Shown here piece after piece: positions 5,859-11,913 of a DNA stretch of 12,333 bases (positions are counted from its first letter, which is position 1; the number at the start of each line of letters is the position of its first letter). Made by a program: the position numbers and the translations under genes. Source of the stretch: Syntrophales bacterium (GTDB lineage: Bacteria > Desulfobacterota > Syntrophia > Syntrophales > UBA2251); contig JALNWL010000057.1 of the NCBI GenBank assembly GCA_023230905.1, forward strand, positions 1 through 12,333. The letters are read 5' to 3'. The notes under the pieces are model-generated. The model searched no databases. It had not been told where the DNA came from and saw only the letters and a program-made list of their open reading frames with translations.

Positions 5859-6677
5859 GTGGGAAGCCAAGGGGTGAGGGGCAGTGGGCGGAAGGTCACG
5901 GCACCCGCGGACATTCAACCCCTGTTGAAGGCGGGGGAAACCCTCGGCATCCTCCTCGACGGCCGGCTCCGGATTATGCAGCCGGAGAAAGGCTACCGGT
6001 TTTCCATCGATGCCCTGCTCCTGGCCCATTTCGTCCGCCTGAAGGATCGCGCCTCCGTCCTGGATCTGGGCACCGGCAGCGGCGTGATCGCCCTCCTGCT
6101 GGCGCTCCGGTGGCGGTACGCGCAGGTTGTCGGGATCGAGATTCAGCCGGAGCTGGCGGATCTGGCCCGGCGCAACGTTCAGGCAAACGGCCTCGACGAC
6201 CGCATTGAAATCCGGTGCGGGGACGTCCGCCAGCCCGCCGGCGCGATTCCGGAGCGCGCCTGCGATGCGGTCGTCTTCAACCCTCCGTACCGGCGCCTCG
6301 ATGCCGGACGGATCAACGATGATCCCCAGCGGGCCCGGTCCCGTCACGAGATTCTGGGATCCCTCCAGGACTTTCTGCGGGCGGCGGCATTTGCCCTGAA
6401 GGCGAAAGGGTCCGTCAGCCTGATCTATCCGTCCTCCCGCGCGTCGGAACTGATGGTGCGGATGCGGGCCGCCCGTCTGGAGCCCAAGCGCCTGCTCCCG
6501 GTCTATTCCCATGCGGCGTCCGAAGGTGAATTCGTCCTGGTGGAGGGGATCAAGGCGGGCGGGGAGGAGATGAAGCTTCTGCCTCCGCTCGTTCTCTACG
6601 GCGGCGACGGGCGTTACACGGCCTCGGTCGAGGCGATTTTCAGCGATCTTGCGACTCTTTCAGACGACGCCGGCTGA
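5859..6677 (+). CDS. TrmN6-like tRNA1(Val) (adenine(37)-N6)-methyltransferase
   Basis: This is a 272-aa class I SAM-dependent methyltransferase. LRIMQPEKGYRFSIDALLLAHF (37-58) is the typical entry of the YfiC/TrmN6 family. VLDLGTGSGVIALLLA (67-82) is the SAM-binding motif I, GIEIQPELADLARRN is motif II, and VVFNPPYRR (138-146) is the NPPY motif of amino-group methylases. E. coli TrmN6 methylates N6 of A37 in tRNA-Val. Distant NPPY enzymes share this layout, so the exact substrate is inferred. The GTG start is chosen on the AAGGAGG site. The gene follows DUF1015 on the same strand with no visible terminator between. Its last 38 bases overlap the 3' end of the convergent DUF721 gene. Confidence 0.85.
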   Translation: MGSQGVRGSGRKVTAPADIQPLLKAGETLGILLDGRLRIMQPEKGYRFSIDALLLAHFVRLKDRASVLDLGTGSGVIALLLALRWRYAQVVGIEIQPELADLARRNVQANGLDDRIEIRCGDVRQPAGAIPERACDAVVFNPPYRRLDAGRINDDPQRARSRHEILGSLQDFLRAAAFALKAKGSVSLIYPSSRASELMVRMRAARLEPKRLLPVYSHAASEGEFVLVEGIKAGGEEMKLLPPLVLYGGDGRYTASVEAIFSDLATLSDDAG

Positions 6678-7152
6678 TCTCCTTGATCATCACCCGCTGA
6701 AAGATTTCCCTGAGCTCCGGGTCCCGGAGCCGGGCGGTGCTTTCCTCGATCATTTTCCGGTCCCGGGCCTTGAGCCGGACCGGCCCTTCCTGCGGCGCAT
6801 CCCCGGGGGACGCCGGCATGGGCGGGATCTCGCCGAGCGAGAAGTGGAGGGCCTTGACCTCCCTCTGCTTCAGGAGGGCGTTGATCCGGGGGAGGATGTC
6901 CTGCTTCATGAACTGGAGCTGGTGCATCCAGACCGAGGTGGAGACCCGGACGTAGAGGGTCTCGCGACGCAGGCGGTCGGGAAAGGTCTGGGCGGCGACC
7001 TGCTGGCCGACGGCCTGTCGCCAGGCCGTGATCAGCTCCTGGTCCCGAGAGGGCAGGGGGACGGCCTGCTTCTTCAAAACCTTTTCGAGGACGTCGCCGA
7101 GCCGCTGCAGCTTTCCGGGTCGGGTTCTCTTGCGCATGGCCTTTACTGGCAC
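6640..7152 (-). CDS. DUF721 / DciA-like protein
   Basis: The 170-aa protein carries the DUF721 domain at about residues 15-100. The landmarks are LITAWRQAVGQQVAAQT, FPDRLRRETLYVRV and SVWMHQLQFMKQDILPRINALL. DciA proteins of this family load the replicative helicase DnaB in bacteria that lack DnaC or DnaI. That role is plausible here but rests on the family alone. Residues 115-170 form a charged, Arg-rich tail. I chose the GTG at 7152, which has AAAGG nine bases upstream. An alternative ATG at 7137 has its best AAAGG only two bases away. The gene lies 82 bases downstream of msrAB on the same strand, and its 3' end overlaps the TrmN6-like gene tail-to-tail. Confidence 0.85.
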   Translation of the reverse strand: MPVKAMRKRTRPGKLQRLGDVLEKVLKKQAVPLPSRDQELITAWRQAVGQQVAAQTFPDRLRRETLYVRVSTSVWMHQLQFMKQDILPRINALLKQREVKALHFSLGEIPPMPASPGDAPQEGPVRLKARDRKMIEESTARLRDPELREIFQRVMIKEISRRRLKESQDR

Positions 7153-7234
7153 AGATCGGGACCTTTGCGCAACCGGAAAATCCGGACACGTCAGGATCGC
7201 GATCCCGATCCGTCCGGGCAGGGGATCGTCCGCC

Positions 7235-8326
7235 TCAAGGTTCGAACAGCTTCCGGAAGGCGCCGTAGCCCTCTTTGTCCAGGTCCTCCTTCGGGATGAA
7301 TCTCAACGCGGCCGAGTTCATGCAGTAACGCAGACCGGTGGGCTTCGGCCCGTCCGGGAAGACGTGGCCGAGGTGGGAGTCCGCCTGCCGGCTCCTGACC
7401 TCGGTGCGCCGCATGAACGCGCCCCGGTCCTCCTTTTCGACGAGCCGGCCGGGCGTGATGGGTCGGGTGAAGCTGGGCCAGCCCGTGCCGGAATCGTACT
7501 TGTCCCGGGAACTGAAGAGGGGTTCTCCGGAAACGACGTCCACGTAGATCCCCTCCCGCTTGTTGTCCCAGTACGCATTCTGAAAGGCCGGTTCGGTGCC
7601 CTCCTCCTGGGTGACCCGGTACTGGAGCGCCGTCAATCGTTTTCGCAGGGTCGCCTCGTCGGGTTTGGCGTCAGGCGTCTCCGGCTGTGTCTCCGAAGCG
7701 GCGTCCGTTTTCCAGGTCTCTTCCAGAAACCGTTCCCGTCCCGATCCGTAGCGATAGGCCCTGTAGCGGAGGGGGTTTTCCCGGTCGTAGTCCTGGTGGT
7801 ACGCTTCCGCAGCGTAGAAGCGGGTGAAGGCGAGGATCTCCGTCGCAATCGGTCGGGAAAAACGCCCGGATTGCCCCAGGGCCGCCCGGGACCGTTCCGC
7901 CGCCCGCCGCTGCTCCGCGTCGTGATAAAAGATGACGCTCCGGTAATGGGGCCCGCGATCCGCGAACTGCCCCGAGGCGTCCGTGGGGTCGATGTGCCGC
8001 CAGAACACGTCAAGCAGGCGCTCGTAGGACGTCCGCGCGGGGTCGTACCAGACCTGAACGGCCTCGACATGCCCGGATTCCGCGTAGGTTTCGTAAGTGG
8101 GGGTTTCCCCCTCGCCCCCCGTATAGCCGGAGACGACCTTCACGACCCCGGGCGCCTTCCGGAAGTCGGACTGCACGCACCAGAAACAGCCGCCGGCGAA
8201 CGTGGCCGGCCGGATGACGGGATCCGCTTTCCCCATGGGGTTCACCTCCGTGGATTGAATGGGGCCCTTGTCGCACCCCGGGAGCATCAAGAATGCGATC
8301 GTCGCCAGGATCAGGATCTTCTTCAC
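7235..8326 (-). CDS. msrAB: MsrA-MsrB fusion, methionine sulfoxide reductase lipoprotein
   Basis: The 363-aa protein begins VKKILILATIAFLMLPGC: a lipoprotein signal peptide with an LPGC lipobox, lipidated at C18 and followed by Asp. MsrA spans about residues 40-190, with catalytic C47 in GGCFWC and motifs SGYTGG, GHVEAVQV and AYHQDY. MsrB spans about 225-350, with SGTGWPSF, DSHLGHVFPDGP and catalytic C335 in RYCMNSAALRF. The CxxC zinc pairs of many MsrB proteins are absent. Together the domains reduce S- and R-methionine sulfoxide, here in the cell envelope. The GTG at 8326 follows GGAGGG at 6 bases; a GTG seven codons upstream lacks such a site. The reductant-supplying thioredoxin domain seen in some fusions is missing, so an external electron donor is needed. 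Confidence 0.95.
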   Translation of the reverse strand: MKKILILATIAFLMLPGCDKGPIQSTEVNPMGKADPVIRPATFAGGCFWCVQSDFRKAPGVVKVVSGYTGGEGETPTYETYAESGHVEAVQVWYDPARTSYERLLDVFWRHIDPTDASGQFADRGPHYRSVIFYHDAEQRRAAERSRAALGQSGRFSRPIATEILAFTRFYAAEAYHQDYDRENPLRYRAYRYGSGRERFLEETWKTDAASETQPETPDAKPDEATLRKRLTALQYRVTQEEGTEPAFQNAYWDNKREGIYVDVVSGEPLFSSRDKYDSGTGWPSFTRPITPGRLVEKEDRGAFMRRTEVRSRQADSHLGHVFPDGPKPTGLRYCMNSAALRFIPKEDLDKEGYGAFRKLFEP

Positions 8327-8355
8327 CGCTTTCCCTCCCGCTTCCACCGGCGGTT

Positions 8356-8383
8356 AAGTTAACGACGATCGGCCGATTGTCAA
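8356..8383 (-). promoter_or_regulatory. Promoter of msrAB
   Basis: Minus-strand TTGACA (8383-8378), a 16-bp spacer and TAACTT (8361-8356). The -35 is perfect and the -10 weak. The start near 8349 leaves a leader of about 22 bases that contains the GGAGGG site. A perfect palindrome ATCGGCCGAT (8368-8377) fills most of the spacer and may be an operator. Confidence 0.6.
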
Positions 8384-8401
8384 ACCCCCTCCCGTGGGGG
8401 T
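8384..8401. repeat. Short inverted repeat upstream of the msrAB promoter
   Basis: ACCCCC (8384-8389) and GGGGGT (8396-8401) form a 6-bp inverted repeat with a 6-base loop. It touches the upstream edge of the msrAB -35. There is no T-tract, so it is not an intrinsic terminator. Confidence 0.4.
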
Positions 8402-8442
8402 GGAAGAGGCGGGATTTGCCATTCCGTACACCGAATTTCGTC

Positions 8443-8471
8443 TTTTCATTGGGGAACGGATGGTATATACA
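8443..8471 (+). promoter_or_regulatory. Weak candidate promoter of the M29 aminopeptidase gene
   Basis: TTTTCA (8443-8448), a 17-bp spacer and TATACA (8466-8471) match four of six consensus bases each. It lies in the only AT-richer patch upstream of the gene and would give a leader of about 90 bases. Confidence 0.3.
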
Positions 8472-8564
8472 GGTCCGCGATCCCGGTGGAGCGGGAGCGC
8501 ACGCCCGGATGCGGACCGGAACGACGGGACCGGGAAACGGCGGTTGCCGGATGGGGAGGAAACG

Positions 8565-9767
8565 ATGCTGACGGATGTGCAACTGGATCGCTATGCGGAG
8601 GTGCTCCTCTGGGGGCTGAAGACCGCCCGGAAGGGCCGTTTCCGGAAACACGATATTGTCCTCGTACAGTACGACCCCGCCGCCGTGAGACTCGCGGAGA
8701 TTCTGCATGCTAAAATCCTGGCGCGGGGGATGAATCCGGTCCAGCGGGTCGGACTCACGGTGAAGATGGAGCGGGGCTTCTACGCGTACGCCGGTGCGAG
8801 ACAGTTGACCTTCCTCGCGCCGGGCGACCGCGAACTTTACGAAAACGTCCACGGCCGGATTTTCCTGCGGGCGCCGGATTCCGTGACTCACCTCAAGGAC
8901 GTCGATCCGGCGCGGATCGGAAAGGTCCTCGTTTCGAGAAAGCCCCTGCGCGACATCCTGGACCGGCGGGAGGAGCGGGGGCTGTACGGCTGGACCCTCT
9001 GCATCCTGCCCACGGCGGAGCTGGCCCGCCAGGCCCGAACCACGCTGAAGACCTACGAAGCCCAGCTCATCCGGGCCTGCTACCTGGACCGGGAGGCGCC
9101 CGTGGCGGAGTGGGAGCGGATCTTCCGGAGCATGCAAGAGATCAAGCAGTGGCTGAACGCCCTGCCGGTGAAGGCCTTCCATGTCGAGGGCAGGAACATC
9201 GACTTGACCGTCACCCCCGGCGCGCGGCGGAAATGGGCGGGCGTCTCCGGCCACAACATTCCCAGCTTCGAGGTCTTCCTGTCGCCCGATTGGCGCGGGA
9301 CCGAAGGGACGTATTACGCGAATCAGCCTTCCTTCCGGAGCGGCAACTATGTGGAGGGGGTGCACCTGACGTTCAGCAGGGGATCCGTCGTGAAGATCGA
9401 GGCCGCCGAAGGCGAGGCCTTCGTCAAGAAGCAGCTGGCCATCGACCGGGGTGCCGGAAGGCTTGGCGAGTTTTCCCTGACGGACCGGCGCTTTTCCCGG
9501 ATCGACCGGTTCATGGCCGAGACCCTCTTTGATGAAAACCACGGCGGGAAATACGGCAATTGCCATATCGCGGTTGGGGCCTCCTACTCGGACACCTACC
9601 GTGGCGATCCGTCGACCCTGACGCGGGAGAAGAAAGCGGAACTGGGGTTCAACGATTCCGCCCTGCACTGGGACCTCGTCAACACGGAGGACAAGACCGT
9701 AACGGCCCACCTGACCACGGGAGAGAAGGTCCTGATTTACGCGAACGGCTGTTTTCTAAACGGGTAG
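8565..9767 (+). CDS. M29 family metallo-aminopeptidase (thermophilic aminopeptidase type)
   Basis: The 400-aa protein matches family M29 (AmpS/PepS/aminopeptidase T), cytoplasmic enzymes that remove N-terminal residues from peptides using two metal ions. All expected active-site residues appear in order: E236 in IPSFEVF, E302 in LGEFSL, H334 in CHIAVG, Y341 seven residues later, and H368 with D370 in LHWDLV. The stretch TLFDENHGGKYGNCHIAVG has a few extra residues compared with the usual DENASCH arrangement. The N-terminal half (1-200) is the less conserved domain of the family. The ATG at 8565 has GGGAGG at 5-base spacing; in-frame upstream starts lack a site. Transcription ends at the bidirectional terminator at 9789-9824. 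Confidence 0.93.
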   Translation: MLTDVQLDRYAEVLLWGLKTARKGRFRKHDIVLVQYDPAAVRLAEILHAKILARGMNPVQRVGLTVKMERGFYAYAGARQLTFLAPGDRELYENVHGRIFLRAPDSVTHLKDVDPARIGKVLVSRKPLRDILDRREERGLYGWTLCILPTAELARQARTTLKTYEAQLIRACYLDREAPVAEWERIFRSMQEIKQWLNALPVKAFHVEGRNIDLTVTPGARRKWAGVSGHNIPSFEVFLSPDWRGTEGTYYANQPSFRSGNYVEGVHLTFSRGSVVKIEAAEGEAFVKKQLAIDRGAGRLGEFSLTDRRFSRIDRFMAETLFDENHGGKYGNCHIAVGASYSDTYRGDPSTLTREKKAELGFNDSALHWDLVNTEDKTVTAHLTTGEKVLIYANGCFLNG

Positions 9768-9788
9768 CCGGTTTCGCGACGGGTAAAA

Positions 9789-9824
9789 AAAACCGGGGGA
9801 CGCATGGCAGCGCTCCCCGGTTTT
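9789..9824. terminator. Bidirectional intrinsic terminator between convergent genes
   Basis: AAAACCGGGG (9789-9798) pairs with CCCCGGTTTT (9815-9824) around a 16-base loop. An A-run (9785-9792) and a T-run (9821-9825) give a U-tract in both directions. It lies between the stops of the M29 gene (9767) and the RRM gene (9852). Confidence 0.9.
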
Positions 9825-9851
9825 TGACTGTCCGGCCCGGTGGGGACCGTC

Positions 9852-10175
9852 TCAATAGCGACGGCCGCCTCCGCGATAGCCGCCCCCACCGCCGCCGAAG
9901 CGACGGGGTCCGCTGCCCCCCGTATCCTTCTTGGGTTTGGCTTCATTGACCACGATCGTGTTTCCGTCCAACTGACCGCCGCTGAATTTCTTGATCGCTT
10001 CTTGGGCGGCCTCCTCGGTCTCCATCTCGACGAATCCGAACCCTTTGGATTGCCCGGAGAACTTGTCACGGATGATGTTCAGGGAAACGATATTCCCGCA
10101 CTGGGAAAAGTTCGCCTTGAGATCGTCCTCGGTGACATTGTGGGTCAGATTGCCCACGTATAATTTCTTGTTCAT
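9852..10175 (-). CDS. RRM-domain glycine-rich RNA-binding protein
   Basis: This 107-aa protein has one RNA recognition motif and a short Gly/Arg tail. RNP2 is LYVGNL (residues 5-10) and RNP1 is KGFGFVEM (44-51), both with the aromatic positions that stack on RNA bases. Residues 85-107 are rich in Gly, Arg and Tyr, like the RGG-type tails of eukaryotic and cyanobacterial Rbp proteins. Bacterial members are cytoplasmic RNA chaperones, often cold-induced; targets here are unknown. The ATG at 10175 has GGAAGGGAG eight bases upstream. The gene is followed by the shared terminator. Upstream lie a promoter and a transcription terminator that may form an attenuated leader or a separate small RNA. I find no good promoter in the last 150 bases before the gene. 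Confidence 0.93.
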   Translation of the reverse strand: MNKKLYVGNLTHNVTEDDLKANFSQCGNIVSLNIIRDKFSGQSKGFGFVEMETEEAAQEAIKKFSGGQLDGNTIVVNEAKPKKDTGGSGPRRFGGGGGGYRGGGRRY

Positions 10176-10321
10176 GATATCGACTCCCTTCCAAAAAGTT
10201 CGCTGACAACGGTCTCACGTATGCAGCCGGCGGATTTTTCCCCCCACCTGCCGACGTGATCTTCCGGCATGACGGGCACCCCCCTCGTGATGATTCGAGG
10301 TCGGATGACCATCGCGACGGA
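10176..10321 (-). other. Non-coding stretch immediately upstream of the RRM gene
   Basis: These roughly 145 bases contain the Shine-Dalgarno of the RRM gene and a small hairpin, CCTCG (10283-10287) with CGAGG (10296-10300). No convincing promoter or ORF is seen. Together with the RNA unit and its promoter (10322-10475) and a featureless GC-rich stretch (10476-10544), this makes up the only gene-free stretch longer than 300 bases in the window. Confidence 0.5.
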
Positions 10322-10440
10322 AATAAAAAACCACCAATGCTCCGGAGATGATGGTGGTTTGCCTTGCGCTCCAAACTGTCCTGAACCGACGGGCGGAACC
10401 TCCTGAACGTCCACCGGAGGATGGAAAACAACCCAAACTC
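10322..10440 (-). ncRNA. Candidate small RNA or attenuator leader upstream of the RRM gene
   Basis: A sigma-70-like promoter (10447-10475) predicts a start near 10440, and an intrinsic terminator ends transcription near 10322-10325, defining an RNA of about 120 nt with no credible ORF. Its 5' third is U-rich. The middle holds a CCUCC/GGAGG hairpin and two GUUCAGGA repeats, and a GUUUG/CAAAC stem abuts the terminator. GGUGG near the 5' end could pair with CCACC of the terminator stem, an antiterminator arrangement. It may be a free sRNA or a leader that controls the RRM gene by attenuation. It matches no RNA family I recognise. Confidence 0.4.
10325..10360 (-). terminator. Intrinsic terminator upstream of the RRM gene
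   Basis: On the minus strand AAACCACCA (10360-10352) pairs with TGGTGGTTT (10336-10328) and is followed by more T residues (10327-10325), an A and three further Ts. The loop contains the palindrome CTCCGGAG. It lies about 185 bases past the amidase stop and 150 bases before the RRM start. Confidence 0.78.
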
Positions 10441-10446
10441 GAAGTC

Positions 10447-10475
10447 CTTCTATCGGGAACGCTCGAGAAAGTCAA
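10447..10475 (-). promoter_or_regulatory. Promoter of the candidate RNA / RRM leader
   Basis: Minus-strand TTGACT (10475-10470), a 17-bp spacer and TAGAAG (10452-10447) match five and four of six consensus bases. CTCCGGAG (10483-10490), also present in the terminator loop, lies just upstream of the -35. Confidence 0.6.
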
Positions 10476-10544
10476 GCACTATCTCCGGAGGGCGAACGCG
10501 CCCCGCCGGGCCGGCCGGGAACGGCGGAGACCGCAAGGCCGGAT

Positions 10545-11351
10545 CTATCCCAGTTCGTACAGATCGGGCCTTCGATCGCCCAGGACCTGCATCCGGGTGC
10601 GGACCTCCTCGACGCGGTCGAGGTCGATCGTGGCGGTCAGCAACGCTTCCCCCTGGTCTCCGGCCTCAATGACCGTTTCCCCCCAGGGATCGATGATCGC
10701 GGAGGCGCCGCCGTAGGCGACGGTCCCGTCCAGGCCGAAATCCTCCCGCCCCGACTGATTGACACCGATCATGAACATCTGGTTCTCGATGGCCCGGGCG
10801 CGCAGCAGGGTTTTCCAGTGCTGGCGCCGGGGGGCGGGAAACGCCGCCGGCGTCAGGATGAACCGGGTGCCTTTCAGGGCATAGGTGCGGAACAGCTCCG
10901 GAAAGCGGATGTCGTAGCATATGGCCAACCCGGCCTTCCCCCAGGGGGTTTCCGCTGTGCACAGGGCGTCTCCCGCCGCCATGTGCGCCTCCTCGTGGAT
11001 CAGCGTGAAAAGATGGGTCTTGCGGTAGGTAGCGGCCAAGCGGCCGGCGTCGTCGAAGAGGACCGAGGTGTTGGACACCTGCCCCCGTTCGTTAAGGGCG
11101 ATGAGCGAGCCGTTGATCCAGAGGCCGTACCGGGCGGCCAGGGCGCCGATCCGCGCGATCACCTGTTCGTGGGCGGGGGCGAGGCGCTCGTTTTCGGCCC
11201 AGTTGAAGCCGGTGGTCCACAGCTCGGGGAAGCAGACGAGCTCGCTCCCGCGGCGCGCCGCTTCGGCAATCCAGCTCTCGCCCTTCTTCAGGTTCGCCTC
11301 CGGATCGGCCGTGGCCACGGCCATCTGAACGATCGAAACGGTCATGTTCAT
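10545..11351 (-). CDS. Carbon-nitrogen hydrolase (nitrilase superfamily, omega-amidase-like)
   Basis: The 268-aa protein has the complete Glu-Lys-Cys triad of the nitrilase superfamily: E43 in CFPELW, K111 in YRKTHLF and C145 in AICYDIRFPE. E121 is a likely supporting Glu. The length and the SIVQMAVATADPEANL opening fit the single-domain amidases (YafV/Nit2-like), which hydrolyse small amides such as alpha-ketoglutaramate in the cytoplasm. The precise substrate cannot be told. Two ATGs, at 11351 and 11345, are possible. GGGGAG seven bases before 11351 favours the first. An upstream in-frame start at 11438 would place the promoter inside the gene and is rejected. It has its own promoter at 11410-11438 and is divergent from the MoaE-like gene. 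Confidence 0.92.
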   Translation of the reverse strand: MNMTVSIVQMAVATADPEANLKKGESWIAEAARRGSELVCFPELWTTGFNWAENERLAPAHEQVIARIGALAARYGLWINGSLIALNERGQVSNTSVLFDDAGRLAATYRKTHLFTLIHEEAHMAAGDALCTAETPWGKAGLAICYDIRFPELFRTYALKGTRFILTPAAFPAPRRQHWKTLLRARAIENQMFMIGVNQSGREDFGLDGTVAYGGASAIIDPWGETVIEAGDQGEALLTATIDLDRVEEVRTRMQVLGDRRPDLYELG

Positions 11352-11409
11352 GGCAGGTCTCCCCGGCGCCGGTCCCGGGCGTGGTCGGCAGGGGAGGGCG
11401 CTGGGGGCC

Positions 11410-11438
11410 ACGATAGGGAAAGCCGGCCGGAATGTCAA
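11410..11438 (-). promoter_or_regulatory. Promoter of the carbon-nitrogen hydrolase gene
   Basis: Minus-strand TTGACA (11438-11433), a 17-bp spacer and TATCGT (11415-11410): a perfect -35 and four of six at -10. The start near 11403 leaves a leader of about 50 bases. Confidence 0.68.
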
Positions 11439-11451
11439 CGGGAATTCCGTT
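11437..11451. promoter_or_regulatory. Inverted repeat at the -35 of the hydrolase promoter
   Basis: AACGG-GAATT-CCGTT pairs at six of seven positions around its centre. It begins inside the -35 and lies between the divergent hydrolase and MoaE-like genes. An operator role is only suggested by position. Confidence 0.35.
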
Positions 11452-11537
11452 CCGATCGGCGGCCTTTTGTGTTAAGAGCCATTCGAAAAGCGGTCCCTCC
11501 GCGCGGGGGGAAAGGAAGGCACGGTGAGGTGAGGGGC

Positions 11538-11888
11538 ATGGCCCTGATGGATCTGATCGCACAAGTCAAGGCCCATCCGGAGTACCACCGGGTGGGGATG
11601 ATTCTCTGCCACAACGGCGTGGCCCGGGGGACCTCGCGGAACGGCGCGCCGGTGACACGGCTTGAGGTGACGGCGGATCGCGACCGCCTGGGAGAAATTC
11701 TTGCCGAGATGAAGGCGCGTCCCGGGATCATCGAGGTGCTCGCCGAGGTCCGCGAGGGGGCGCTCCAGGTCGGGGACGACGTGATGTTTGTCGTCGTGGC
11801 CGGCGATTTTCGCGAGAACGTCTTCCCCGTCCTGATGGACGCGGTCAACGCGATCAAGCGCGACGTGACCCGCAAACGGGAGCGATAA
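11538..11888 (+). CDS. MoaE-family protein with diverged active-site motifs
   Basis: The 116-aa protein follows the MoaE (large subunit of molybdopterin synthase) pattern from VGMILCHNGVARGTSRNG (19-36) through LEVTADRDRLGEILAEM to VREGALQVGDDVMFVVVAGDFRENVF (71-96) and AIKRDVTRKRE. Several hallmarks differ. HR-x-G is VREG, the second HR is FR, and the final PxWKxE is replaced by VTRKRE. Lysines at 107 and 113 may correspond to the two functional lysines of E. coli MoaE, with one residue fewer between them. It is shorter than typical MoaE (about 140-150 aa). No MoaD or other cofactor gene is nearby. The ATG at 11538 has GAGGTG at 6-base spacing. It may be a paralogue with another role rather than a working molybdopterin synthase subunit. 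Confidence 0.75.
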   Translation: MALMDLIAQVKAHPEYHRVGMILCHNGVARGTSRNGAPVTRLEVTADRDRLGEILAEMKARPGIIEVLAEVREGALQVGDDVMFVVVAGDFRENVFPVLMDAVNAIKRDVTRKRER

Positions 11889-11910
11889 GCGGCCGTGCGG
11901 CCGGGGCCGC
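11889..11910. other. GC-only hairpin between convergent genes
   Basis: GCGGCC (11889-11894) and GGCCGC (11905-11910) form a 6-bp inverted repeat directly after the MoaE-like stop and before the macro-domain stop. It has no T-tract on either side, so it is at best a weak terminator. Confidence 0.35.
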
Positions 11911-11913
11911 GTA

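Noticed and set aside
8394..8564. Extended N-terminus of the M29 aminopeptidase
   Set aside because: There is no ribosome binding site at the upstream start; GGGAGG directly precedes 8565, and the protein then has the normal family length.
8010..9710. Long minus-strand open frame opposite the M29 aminopeptidase
   Set aside because: The plus-strand protein has all M29 metal ligands and a good ribosome binding site; the antisense frame shows low-complexity composition and no motif.
10491..10544. Terminator directly after the amidase gene
   Set aside because: Only GC-rich short palindromes are present, with no T-tract; the first true terminator downstream is the one at 10325-10360.
10348..10716. 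Plus-strand ORF across the RNA unit and the 3' end of the amidase gene
   Set aside because: It has no ribosome binding site or recognisable product, and the amidase on the other strand is certain.
11352..11438. Extended N-terminus of the carbon-nitrogen hydrolase starting at 11438
   Set aside because: The extra residues are Pro/Arg-rich without family likeness, overlap the promoter, and the start at 11351 has a well-placed GGGGAG.
11445..11478. Promoter for the MoaE-like gene (TTCCGA-N17-TAAGAG)
   Set aside because: Only three of six consensus bases match at each element; not strong enough to annotate.
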